This document shows positions 44,801 through 54,590 of a DNA stretch of 64,000 nt, in pieces; the stretch's first letter is position 1; every line of letters begins with the position of its first letter. The notes beneath the pieces were generated by a model that was not told the origin of the DNA, searched no databases, and saw only the letters and a list, made by a program, of their open reading frames with translations. A program made the translations under genes and the position numbers. Source of the stretch: Pyropia yezoensis (Eukaryota; Rhodophyta; Bangiophyceae; Bangiales; Bangiaceae); NCBI GenBank assembly GCA_009829735.1, contig CM020619.1, positions 20,403,816 through 20,467,815 of the forward strand, written 5' to 3'.

Positions 44801-45829
44801 TCCAAGTTCACTCGAGCGATCCCGCTGAGGACCATTACGGCCCTGGATGTCACGTCAGCATTCTGCGAGTACTGGATAGCTCCCTACGGCCCTCCAGACT
44901 CCGTCTTAACAGACAATGGCCCCCAGTTCGCATCCCTGTTCTTCCAAGGAGTCTGTGACCTGATGGGTATCAAGAACTTGTTCACCACGACATACCACCC
45001 GCAAACGAACGGCCAAGTGGAACAATTCAACCGGAACCTGGTGGACATGCTACGGCACTACGTGGAGGAGCACCAGAAAGAATGGGACGAGCTCCTGGCT
45101 GTTCTCACTCTAGCCTACAACTCCGGAGTTTACCGGACAACGGGGGTCGCTCCACTCGACTTTGTCACCCTAAGGCGGCTGACCAACTTCTCCCTGAAAA
45201 GAATACCAGATGGTCTGCAGCCTGCACTGAAGTCAGGTCCCAAGGCCAAGGATGAGTTCCTGGAACAACTGAAGCTCCTGCTCCCAAGAGTCAAGGAGTC
45301 AATCTCAAAGACCCAGGAGCGATTCAAGTGGGACTACGACAAGGGAGTCCGGGAAAAGAACAAGGAACTGGGTGGTGGTGACTGGGTTTTTGTGGACAAC
45401 CATAGCAAGACCCGGGGGAAGCTGGACTCTAAGACGGATGGACCTTATGAGATCCTGAGTACGGTCGGCTCGACCTTTCTTCTAGACGTGGATGGCTCCC
45501 CGTACCGAGTGAGCAGCGACCATGTCACCCGAGCTCCACCGCCAAGCAAACGGGACTTGACCCGGCGAAAGCGGGCCGCAGTACCCTGGTTATCCCAAGA
45601 AGAAGGCCGAGAATATGTCTACGCCAAGTTTGTCGACCACGCCTGGAGGGACGGACGCTTGTACCTGCGAGTACGCTGGTTCGGTTTCAATCCGGTGGAC
45701 GATACCTGGGAACCCTCAAACCGGCTGCCCATTGCGGAAGTCTGCGCCTACACGCGACGGAATGGAATTGAGGGCACTCCGGTGGCCAAAGCCGGCAAGA
45801 TCCTGGAATCGGACTCGGAGGATGACTAA
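41844..45829 (+). pseudogene. R3 pol: protease, RT, RNase H, integrase, chromodomain
   Basis: Protease VDTGAGPSVITENLL (near 42052). RT has FCVDYRRLNEM (near 43120), an in-frame TGA at 43250 in place of Trp of the GYWQIP motif, LPFGLTNAPATFQRAI and YLDDIIVF (near 43421). RNase H has FVLETDACGVQVG and TERECLAVVWACFLL. Integrase has HPGINRMNASMRRHYYWE then CASCARN, DILGPLP, VLTDNGPQFAS and YHPQTNGQVEQFNR, so its DDE triad is complete. Chromodomain LYLRVRWFGFNPVDDTWEPS (near 45660-45720). Frameshifts lie near 43010, 43720 and 44270-44340. The integrase-chromodomain frame is open from about 44343 to 45829. A further copy of this family enters at the right window edge. Confidence 0.83.
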
Positions 45830-46045
45830 GAGGAAGGGGCTGATCAAGACCCGCGGGACGAGCCGAGCTCTCCCGAAACAGACGCGGAACAAGAGGATCG
45901 AGAAGAAGGGAACGGGTGTATCAAGGAAAACACCCAATGCAAGCAAGGACTCTCAAGAAAAACAAGCACCCGCTCAAGCAACCCTTCCCTCAGCCTCTTC
46001 CCTCCTCACTTCTCCCTAGACTCTCATCCTCCCTGCCTCCAAGAA

Positions 46046-48493
46046 TTACTCCCGGCGCGGACGCTGCGCCACAGGAGCGTCCTCCAGCGCCGCCTCCGCA
46101 ACACGACGGGACCCGGAGGAAGGCGGGATGACGTAGTGCGGTGGACGAGGCGCTTCCAGGTAGGACGTCACCGGAGCAGTACCGGTAGTTGCCTGGCGCT
46201 CCCGCCCATCCAGATATACCTGTCGGCGCCCCTGGAAGCCATTGAAGGTCTCTGACCACTGCTGGGCCAAGCCATGTCGCGTCAAAGTCGCCAGAAGCTC
46301 ACCAACCACCGGGCTGTCCGACATCTGGCCGCTGTCCGCGCAAGAAAACACCCGGTCGACCACATCGTTCAAGACGCTGGCATATGTGCCCAGCACCAAG
46401 AAAGACCCGACGCCTTCGACCTGCACGGGAAGACGACCCAGCTGGTCTTCAATCATGCCGACGTCATACTAGTCGCACGTCGGGCCACCTTGGTTCAGGT
46501 ACCAGTCAGGCACCCGGAAGCGGGTAAGGCGCAGAGTCGGTGCCGGGATCTCGAACCGCCCCGAGGATGCCACTACCGGACGGTCCACAATAGCCCCTGA
46601 AACCGGAGTCCCCAACTGAAGAGGAGGTACAGGGCCACCGACAGTTGAAGAAGGTGCCCGAGGAAGAACGGCCGGAGTGGTCGGCGACCGGACGGCCACG
46701 CCAAGACTCACTGCGGACAAGCGCGGTGCCGGAGGAGCCTGAAGTACCGGCACAGCCGGAGCGGGGCGCAAACGCGCCGGCGACGGTTCAGGCGAGGCCA
46801 CCGGGGCGACAGGTGCAACATGAGGAAGCGGAGCCGCCGCAGACGCCCGACCAACCGCCGCGGCCCATCCCGACTCTTGTACCGGCGGACCAGTTGGCAG
46901 GAGATCGAGGGCGACCGGAGCAGGAAAGCTGCCTAGCTGCGGCCACGCCGGAAGCGGCATCGCCAGTTGCACCTTGGCCGGAGAAGACTGGTAGACCACC
47001 TGCACCCAACCTGAGCCATCCCGACGCGGGCTGATCTGCTCGGCGATCGCGTTCAAGAAGCTCCGGTCATGTACCGGCAGCTGACGCCGGAAGTCAATCA
47101 TCGCCTGGAAGAGCCCCTTGTACTCCTCGTCCTGGCTGCACAGGAAGTCGACGGTCAACTTGTCGACGATCCAAACCACCAGGAGGTCGGGGAGGAACCA
47201 GAGCCGGTTGGACACCAGGACCTCGTAGAGCCAGTGGTTGGCCGCCAAGACCGTCATCTCGGAGGTGTACATCATGTACGGGATAGAGTGGAAAAAGCCC
47301 TTGATCGACGCCTGAGTCAAGGCGTCCAGGAAGTACCAGGTGAAGGGGATGCTGGATGGAGCAAACCCGACCGGGATCTCGACTTCCTGCTGCTGCGGGA
47401 TGACCTTGGGGTAGTACGCAACCCAGTTGGCCTTGTCCAGCTTCCAGAAATCTTGGTAGCTGCAGCTCACGATGAATCCACGCTGGCGCCCGCGCCGCTC
47501 GCCTTGTTCCCGTGCCGGCGACAACGTAGAGTACTTCCGGGTCAAGAAAGGCGGCTCCAGAGCGACCATGCTCGGACGGGGATCACAGTTCAGGCTCCCC
47601 GACCCCTTGAGCGCCTCGTCCCAGACCTTGAGCGCCCGATAGACGTACCCTTCCTCCTCTGGCCACCGGAGAACGGACGCAGACACGCGACGCTCGGTCA
47701 AGGGTAGATCCAGCACCAGCGCGAAGGGTAGATCTTCCAGGCGAGCAACCCAAGAGGAACCCGAAAAGCTCTGGGAGCGGTCTTGTGCCAGGCGCATCTG
47801 GTCCGCTGCATGGAGACGAGTCTTGTCCATCTCCGTCAAGACTCCGCGCTGGAGTTCCTTGCGCCAGATGGCCAGGCAATCCTGCTGGCACTGGGCCGCG
47901 CTGGCGTTGCCGACCACCGTGGAGTAGCGCCGGCCCGCCAGAGGATCCTGCCCCAGATGCATCTCCGGGAGACCCACCGGGGGGGTCTCGACCGGGTGCG
48001 ACGCAGAAGCCGGGGGAACTCGATCCGCCCCCGCCGTGGCGACCGACGCCGGCACCGACACCCGAAGAACCGGAGGCAGGAGAGGGGCACGGCCACCCGA
48101 GCTCTCCTCTGCGACACTCGCCGCCAGAACCACGGGCCCAGCCTGGATCTCGGAACTGGACATGGCGTCCAGAATCCGGGGGAACGGGATGGTCAAGGTG
48201 AAGGAGGAGGGGGGGGGGGGGCAGGATTGGAGCAGGTGATCGTACCCGGGGTGAAGACGCTCGACCTCGGCACCGGTGTGGACGTGCTCGAGGCTGTGCA
48301 CGGTGGCACCTGGTTCGGCCCGAGGACGTGCCGGACTAGGGAGGGAGCTATGTAGCATCCCTGGCCCCGACTTGGCGCCGACCCGGGACTGCAACCAGAG
48401 GGCACCAGGTGCCAGAACACGCCCGCCGTGTGGTGATGGTTGGCGGCCGTGGCCCGCGCCCGGCACTGGGATGCGGTGGACTACGCTATCCAC
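46046..48493 (-). CDS. Antisense ORF of element R3 (unknown protein, one in-frame TAG)
   Basis: I do not recognise this protein. The frame is open from 48493 to 46046 apart from one TAG at 46471-46469, about 813 codons. The likely start is the ATG at 48163 (MSSSEIQAGPVVLAASV), because the stretch before it has no protein-like character. Plan: Ala/Pro-rich N-terminus; globular centre (about 47930-47030) with many aromatic residues, e.g. YQDFWKLDKANWVAYYPKV, FTWYFLDALTQASIKGFF and LLVVWIVDKLTVDFL; a Pro/Ala linker (about 46960-46620); and a C-terminal part spanning the stop, including TRFRVPDWYLNQ and LTRHGLAQQWSETF. This plan and the position (between chromodomain and 3' end, opposite strand) match the ORF in R1. 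AT-rich DNA at 48494-48600 could hold its promoter. Confidence 0.62.
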
Positions 48494-48922
48494 ACGTGAG
48501 AGAGGGATTTCTGATGGGTTTTTGCATACTTGTGAGGGACTTGATTTGAGAGAAATTGAGTGTGATATTAGTGAGTGGGAATAGAATTAGTAGTGATAGT
48601 GGCCCCCGACCTGACGAGGTTAGACTCGGGTCGGGGTCACTCGGGGGTATGGGGGGGCTACCTGGCCGACGTGCCGAGGCTCCCCCAGATGCACGTTAAG
48701 AGGGACAGCGAGGCGCCCTTGGCCCGCGCCCTCAGGGAAAAAGACAACTGCGCGTTTGCGTTCCTCTTCCCCGTGTGCACTACCGTGCGTATCTGTTTGC
48801 TCTGCGAGCAGGCACGTGAGGCAACAGGCATACCACTCTCGTAGTTCCCCTTTCTGTGTGACCTGTCCCTTTCCTTCGAGGGATATTGACACGTGTCTGA
48901 GAGGATCGAGTTTTATACCACA

Positions 48923-49001
48923 CCGGGTTCAGCTCCGGGGTCGGCGTCGACGCCGATCCGTCATCTTGAACATTCCCCGTCTCTTGGGTAGACATAGTCA
49001 C
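48923..49001 (-). pseudogene. N-terminal fragment of an R1-type gag
   Basis: An ATG at 49001 opens MTMSTQETGNVQDDG and runs into SASTPTPELNP, which is also the first recognisable coding sequence of R1 at 16439. Similarity ends at 48923. The spacing after the primer binding site (about 200 bp) suits a gag start. Confidence 0.65.
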
Positions 49002-49203
49002 AATCAGTCAACCGACGTAGCGGGCACCACGAATAAAAGAGCGAGGGGGTAGTTGGGGGAGAGTAACCGTAGATCGCAGTCAAACGCAACCACTCCAAAA
49101 CAATAAAACAGATCGCAGCACCACGAGTACAAGAAAAGGACTGGATCCCTATCGGTGTGCCAGGGCCGAAGACGGGGTCACCACAAGGGTGACGGAAACC
49201 CGT

Positions 49204-49220
49204 CCCCTGCTGCTCCACCA
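49204..49220 (-). promoter_or_regulatory. Primer binding site of the R1-type fragment
   Basis: TGGTGGAGCAGCAGGGG on the minus strand, one base from the LTR end (49222). It identifies the adjacent LTR as a 5' LTR of a minus-strand element. Confidence 0.7.
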
Positions 49221-49221
49221 A

Positions 49222-49583
49222 TGTAGCACAATAGGTATCCGCTGCACGTCCACTCTCAGGGAACACTCACCAAGGAGGATCGGCACCAACGTCACCGGGA
49301 GGCCAAGGTTGCTGTCCTTGGAGCGCAAGCCACGGGACGAAGATGGGAGCCCAAATGGGAGGGGCTTGTTGTTCTACCTTGGCCGGCGGTGGATTCGCTG
49401 CCGGCCCCCTAGTATAAACCCTCGGAGACACTACTAACTACCCACCACCACAAGATGCAAGTCCCTCTGGTCATACGTAACTTATGGATACCGTGACCAG
49501 TACGGACTCCCAAATTGAAAGTTAAGGGTTAGAAGTAGCCCCCCCTAGTATGGGGTCACAATACGGTCAACCATATTGCTACA
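49222..49583 (-). repeat. 5' LTR of a truncated R1-type element
   Basis: 362 bp in inverted orientation to the LTR at 26159-26521, same TGTAGCA...TGCTACA ends, roughly 8% divergent by eye. Its outer flank (GCCTG on the minus strand) does not match the flank of the R1 3' LTR (AGCCC), so the two do not show a shared target duplication. Confidence 0.85.
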
Positions 49584-49974
49584 CAGGCCGTCTCTGCCCC
49601 CCAGACGTTCCGTGAGGGCCCCCCAGACGTTCTGTGAAGCTCGCCATCCCTGCAGACCGGGGGATGGAAGAGGCAACTATGGCGAGCGTGGTCAACCAGT
49701 CAATTGTCTGCACGGCGACGGCGCGTAGCCGACGACTGTCCCACGCATTGCCGCCATTCGCGAAAATGGAGGCACGGCAGCGGTGCGGGTGGCAGTGGCC
49801 CCGTCATCGCGCATGTACTTCCCTGCCACAGTGAGATGCCTGTGGGTGCGCTGTCGTAGGTGCGCAGCTCGTGTGATGATGCCTCAAAGTGTATAGTGTT
49901 TAGCGTAAGAGGATCCTCCACCGGTGTCCCTACGTCCCTCGCCCGCCCACATGCCTACATCTCTCCTAATTGCC

Positions 49975-52149
49975 TCACGCGGTCCGCCGGCGAGAAGAGC
50001 GGCTCTCAGGCCCCCCACCCCCACCCGACAACCGGCGCTTGGCACTGCCGGGAGGTGGCAGGTCCCACTCAGAGTCCCCCTCCAGGGCAGGGGCAGGCAA
50101 CTCGCCGTTGATGGCCAACCCGGCCGGCAGCAGCGTCGACCGCCGCAGACCTGCCGAGGCGGGCGACCAGTCCGCGCCCGCTGCAGCCCCACCGCCCGGC
50201 AACGTGGCGACCGCCTCTGCATCGTCTGCCGCCCCTGCCGCAGCCGCAGTTTTGCTGCTCGACCGGCGGCGGCGACGCGCGACAGGCGACGGCGCCACCC
50301 TCACCGGGTCCGTGCCGCCAGCGGCGGCCAGCACGGTTCGTGCGGCCGTGGCAGCGGTGCGGCGCCCCCCCCCCGTCCTCTTTCCAACGGCCGAGGCGGC
50401 TCCGCCCCCAGCGCCTGCTGCGCGGCCGGCCGCCGTGCCGGGCTTGCGGTTGGACACAGCTACGGGCGACGCCGCCGTCGCCTCGGCCATGGCCGCCGCG
50501 GCACGGGCGCCGACGCCTGCGCGCCCGAGACGGGTTGCTTCGTCCGTTGCGGCAGACACCTCAGCCACGTGCTCCAGCGTCCGCGCCTCGCCAGCCGCCG
50601 CCTTAGCTGCCGCTGCCGCTGCCGCGCCGGCGGGCGCGCGCAGGTGGTTCGTGCCCACAACGGGAGGGGGCACGGGCAACGGCGGGAGGGGCACCCCGGG
50701 GGTGCGAAGGGGGGCGGGGGGGGGTGGCTCGGCCTTGACGCTCGCCGTGCCGGCTGGCGGCCGGACGCGTCGACCACGGCACGGGGCCGCCTTGGATATG
50801 GCTGCTGCAGCCGCCGCTGCCGCCGCAGCCATTGTCGCCGCCACAGGCGGGTCATCCTTTGGCTCGGGGGCGTCGCCGGCGCCGCCCTTGTCAGCGTCCT
50901 TCCCAGTGGCGGCCTCGAGGCGGGCGACGAGAGCGTCCTTTTTCCCGCCGGTCGGCTCGCCCAAGTCTGCGAGCGCCGCCCGTAGTTGCGCCACCCGCAT
51001 CTTGGCGGGCGCCGCCAGCAGCGCCGCCCCCAATTCCGGCGCACAAGACGACGGGAAGACGACTGCGTCGCGCACCCCCACCGTCAGGGCGACGGCGGCG
51101 GGGGCGGCGGCGGCGGCAGTAGTGCTGGCGGCGGCCGTGGCGGCGGCTGGCGCCCCCAGCAGGGGCTGACAAGCCAGGCATGCGTATGCAGTGCGGGCGG
51201 CAATGGACCACGACTGCACGCGCTCCCCACACACGCAGCGGGTCTCATTGTAGACGTACCGCCGGCGACCGACGGCGGCCACCGCCCCGTCGGTGGTGAC
51301 AATGGCGCCGTCGAGGTAGCCCCGCTGCAGCAGGTCCACCGCGTGCGCCCAGACGGCGGCGGCGGTGGCGGTCGGAAGCTCACGGCCCGGCTGATCAGGA
51401 TGCACCCTACTCTTGTAGCACACCTCGGAGCGAAAAATGTTGCCAACGCCCGCAATGGCCGTCTGGTCCATCAGCACGGCCCCGACGGACCGGTCGGTGG
51501 TGGCGAGGCGGTGAAGGAAGCGGGCGGCCGTCGCATCGGCGCGCAGCGGGTCGGGGCCGAGGCGGGCCAGCGCGTCAGTGTAGAGCGTGGGGCCGCCCGT
51601 GGTGGCCACCGACGCAGACGCGAGGCCGACGAGGCCGCCCGCCAGAGGCTGACCGTCCGCGCCCACCTCCACCAGCCGCAGCCGCGTTGTCGGCCGCGCA
51701 TCGGGGGGGGGCCGCCCACCGGGGCCGCCGGCGGTACGGAACTGCCCCGACATGCCAAAGTGGAAATGCGCTACCACCACGTCGTCGGCAGTCGCAGTGG
51801 CGGCGGCAGCGGCGGTGGCAGCGGCGGCGGAGGAAGTGTCGGCGGCAGCGTCGGTGGCGGCGGCGGCAGCGGCAGTGGCAGCAGCCGATGGGCGGCGGCG
51901 AGACGGGCGGCGGCCGCCGCCGCCGCCGCCGTCACCGCCCGTGGGCGCGGGCGCCCCCCCCACCTCCCGGGGGGCGTAGAAATGAAATAGGTTCTTTCCC
52001 ACCGCCTCGACGCGGACAAGGACGCGGCCGTTAATGGCGGCGGCGCCGTCGGTGAAGCGCCCGTTGGGCGAGTCGGCCCGGAACGCCCGGCGGAGGAGAA
52101 TCGCCCGGTGGGCGGTGGCCAAACGTTGCACCGCGTGGCCTTCCACCAT
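49975..52149 (-). CDS. Fpg/Nei-family DNA glycosylase with Val2 and a SAP domain
   Basis: Base-excision repair enzyme that would remove oxidised bases and nick DNA in the nucleus. I chose the ATG at 52149 because this family uses its N-terminal residue as the nucleophile: the protein begins MVEGHAVQRLATAHR, like bacterial MPEGH-type enzymes but with Val in place of catalytic Pro2; Val2 is known from NEIL3. Family marks follow: GKNLFHFYA (about residue 65), HFHFGMSGQF (about 128), the helix-two-turn-helix AIAGVGNIFRSEV (about 235), and a zinc finger RCVCGERV...YACLACQP (about 305-330). An Ala/Gly-rich insert interrupts the N-terminal domain. Residues about 383-417 (MRVAQLRAALADLGEPT onward) form a SAP DNA-binding motif. 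The rest is Ala/Pro-rich with RRRRRSSSK and a basic C-terminus as possible nuclear signals. Intronless, 724 codons, about twice bacterial length. The upstream in-frame extension to 52566 is Pro/His-rich and judged non-coding. Confidence 0.85.
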   Translation of the reverse strand: MVEGHAVQRLATAHRAILLRRAFRADSPNGRFTDGAAAINGRVLVRVEAVGKNLFHFYAPREVGGAPAPTGGDGGGGGGRRPSRRRPSAAATAAAAAATDAAADTSSAAAATAAAAATATADDVVVAHFHFGMSGQFRTAGGPGGRPPPDARPTTRLRLVEVGADGQPLAGGLVGLASASVATTGGPTLYTDALARLGPDPLRADATAARFLHRLATTDRSVGAVLMDQTAIAGVGNIFRSEVCYKSRVHPDQPGRELPTATAAAVWAHAVDLLQRGYLDGAIVTTDGAVAAVGRRRYVYNETRCVCGERVQSWSIAARTAYACLACQPLLGAPAAATAAASTTAAAAAPAAVALTVGVRDAVVFPSSCAPELGAALLAAPAKMRVAQLRAALADLGEPTGGKKDALVARLEAATGKDADKGGAGDAPEPKDDPPVAATMAAAAAAAAAAISKAAPCRGRRVRPPAGTASVKAEPPPPAPLRTPGVPLPPLPVPPPVVGTNHLRAPAGAAAAAAAKAAAGEARTLEHVAEVSAATDEATRLGRAGVGARAAAAMAEATAASPVAVSNRKPGTAAGRAAGAGGGAASAVGKRTGGGRRTAATAARTVLAAAGGTDPVRVAPSPVARRRRRSSSKTAAAAGAADDAEAVATLPGGGAAAGADWSPASAGLRRSTLLPAGLAINGELPAPALEGDSEWDLPPPGSAKRRLSGGGGGPESRSSRRRTA

Positions 52150-53556
52150 TGTGGCCGGCGTGCGCTGCCCGAGGGGGGGGGGGGAGGGGGTGGGCGCAGG
52201 GGGGTGGGGGGGGGTTGTCGCCAGCGAGCGGGCGTCCACGACCGCCGCGGCCGACACCCGCGCCCCAGGCGGCACCCCCGGGGGGGAGGGAGGGGCGTGG
52301 CGGCGAGCGGATGGGGGGGGTGCCCGCGCCGGGGATGGCCAACGGCAACGGCGGCGGTGGTGGTGGGGGGGCGGGGGCGGGTGACGGCCGCGGTGGGAAT
52401 GGCGAGGAAGGCCGTGGGGGCGGCCATACTGTACCGACGTCCATGGGCCTGGCGTGTGGGATGATCCGGGCCGGACGGGGCTGTTGCTTCTGCTCTGGCG
52501 AGAACTCAGATCCCAGCGTGCGTCGCGACCCTTTGAAAGCACCTGTGGGGCGTCGGCGGCTCCCAACCTTCCAGCGCTTCCCAGCAGGCGGCAGCTCCTC
52601 TGCTATGCATGTACCCTCCCCGCCCCCCCCCCCCAGTTGCCACAGTAGGCGGGTTGCGCGCCCCACCCCCGTCATCAGCCCTCATCAGTGGAGTGTGCTG
52701 CCAGTCTCGCGAGATGCTCCCGCGTCCGCCTTCTTACCTTTGTGGGGGGGGGAATGGCGGCGGTGCCGCGCTGTTGGGACGGTGTGGAAGGGGCGCCTCT
52801 GCTGGGGAACGCCAGCATCTCAGCAAGGGAATCGAAAAAGAGTACAGAGCGTGCGTGCAGGCCTTCCGCGGCGTCGGCGGGGTCCGCGGCGGCGGTGGCG
52901 GCGGTGGGGTGGTTGGCGGTGGTGGGGGCACGGCCGCCGCCGCGGCGCCCCGACCCACAAGCCCCCCGCCCACCGCGAATATGTCCAGCATCCCCAGCCG
53001 GCGGGTGCCATGCAGTGCTCCGTCGGTGCTGCTGCCGCCGCCGGCCATCCCGGTTCCGTCCCCACCAGCCACGCCGGCGGGGACGCGCCGGGCACCCCGC
53101 AGACGCGTGCACGCGGTGCGAAAGCCGGCGGCGGCGATTCGCCAACCGCCACCTGCGGGGGGCGGCGGCGGCGGCCAGAGCGTCCGCCGGGGCTCGCAAG
53201 CCACGCTCACTTGGGGCGGACATGAACGCTGTCTGCTCAGCGCGGGGTGGGCACGCTCACGCGGTGAGGGGTCACGTCTTCTGCCCGTGGTGAGGGACTC
53301 ACGCCTATGTACCCGTGGTGGACGGGCCGCCCCCGGCGGCATGGAGGTAGCCGTTTCGGTCGGGGTGGGGTGGCCACCCACTGCTGCCCTTCCAGTCGCG
53401 ACCTTTGCTCGCAACGGCGGCGCCAACTCTACCCGTCGTGGCGGCTGCCACCCCCGCCAGCGGGACATTCGGCGGCGACCGCTGCCTGCGCCTGCCGCTG
53501 GCGCGCCCGCTACGTACTGTACGTAGAAATCTGGCAATGGTCGCGAGCCGCCAAAC
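52150..53556. other. GC-rich low-complexity region upstream of the glycosylase gene
   Basis: Open frames occur on both strands over the same DNA (for example 52734-53627 minus, 52609-53526 plus), all dominated by Pro, Arg, Gly and Ala. None has a domain or a preferred strand, so I annotate no gene. The first few hundred bases should contain the glycosylase promoter. Confidence 0.45.
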
Positions 53557-53896
53557 GCTCCGCGTGCGAACAATTGCGGCGTGTCTCTCGTCACTACATA
53601 GAGATACGTCGTCCTGGAAGGGTGCACGTGGCAGATAGGTACATATTCATATAGCGCGTGGGACCCTACCGGTACAGTATGTATGACAGTAAGACATGTA
53701 CTGCCCCTAGCCGGCGCACCTGCTCCGCTCCGCGTGCGAACAATCGCGGCGTGTCTCTCGTCACTACATAGAGATACGCCGTCCTGGAAGGGTGCACGTG
53801 GTAGATAGGTACATATTCATATAGCGCGTGGGACCCTACCGGTACAGTATGTATGACAGTATGACATGTACTGCCCCTAGCCGGCGCACCTGCTCC
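53557..53896. repeat. 170-bp tandem duplication
   Basis: Unit 1 (53557-53726) and unit 2 (53727-53896) both begin GCTCCGCGTGCGAACAAT and include TACATAGAGATACG, CATATAGCGCG and CCGGTACAGTATG. They differ at only a few positions, so the duplication is recent. Confidence 0.85.
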
Positions 53897-54024
53897 CCAC
53901 GGCGACGCTGCGGCGTCGCCGTCCAGTCGGGTGACGACCGCGGTGGCGCCCGATCGAGGCTGCGGCAACGCCGCGCCCGCCACCGTTGCGGCGCCCGTCG
54001 CTCCTGCCGCCGCTGCCGTCGCCG

Positions 54025-54056
<32 letters not shown>

Positions 54057-54590
54057 ACCACGACCGCCACCAATCGCCGTAACCACGCAGGATGGACGTG
54101 CTGTGCACCCGCATACCCAGCTTGATGTAAATATCTCAGACTGTGTCTACGTATCCCCCTCTGCGAGCCGCCACCACCCCTCACCCACCCCCCCCCCCCG
54201 CCTGGTGTCGCACGCGATAGCGCCGTTCTCAAACAGCGCGGCCACGCGCCACCGCCACGACCGATGCCGCAGCCACCGACGCTACCGGCAGCGGTGTAGA
54301 GGAGGGTAAAGCCGGCTGGCAGCGTTCCCAGGCCTGCGACGTCCGCCGCGCCGGCAGCAGCCAGGGGAGCAGGCGCCAGCACAGGGGCGGCAGAGGGGGC
54401 GGCCGCAGCGGCAGCGGCGGCGGCAATGGCCGCGGCGGCGGCCGCCGCCAACCTCGTCGGCGCGAGGCCGGCGGCAGGGCGGCAGCCCCGGCGCAGCGGG
54501 GCTTAGACCCGGTACCTTATTTTCCGGGCGCGCACGTGCGCGCACTGTCAAATGCGTGTTCGCAGGCCCCCGCGCAGTGGATCTTAATCC
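53897..54590. other. Low-complexity GCC/GCG-rich stretch, no gene accepted
   Basis: Trinucleotide-like GCC/GCG runs (53990-54080 and 54380-54460) give Ala-rich or Arg-rich frames on either strand. A minus frame 54451-53666 runs into the 170-bp tandem duplication, which speaks against it being a gene. Confidence 0.4.

Larger units (their letters stand above)
41128..48660 (+). mobile_element. Ty3-type LTR retrotransposon R3 (5'-truncated, with antisense ORF)
   Basis: Starts abruptly inside gag, then protease, RT, RNase H, integrase and chromodomain to 45829, then a long minus-strand ORF to 48493. A polypurine-like tract (CGGGGGTATGGGGGGG, about 48642-48657) may mark the start of a 3' LTR; I could not confirm the LTR without a second copy. 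Related to A/B at protein level but clearly a different lineage. Confidence 0.75.

Noticed and set aside
26159-49583. The two R1-type LTRs as a pair bounding one large element
   Set aside because: They are in opposite orientation, one carries a primer site and the other a polypurine tract on the wrong sides for a single element, and their flanks do not match.
52150-52566. N-terminal extension of the glycosylase ORF
   Set aside because: It is Pro/His-rich, and the family needs its N-terminal nucleophile right after the initiator Met, which fits the ATG at 52149.
52609-53627. Long ORFs on both strands
   Set aside because: Frames are open on both strands with Arg/Pro/Gly-rich translations, the expected result of very high GC; no domain or start context.
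53666-54451. 261-codon Ala/Gly-rich minus ORF
   Set aside because: Low complexity, and it extends into a recent 170-bp tandem duplication.
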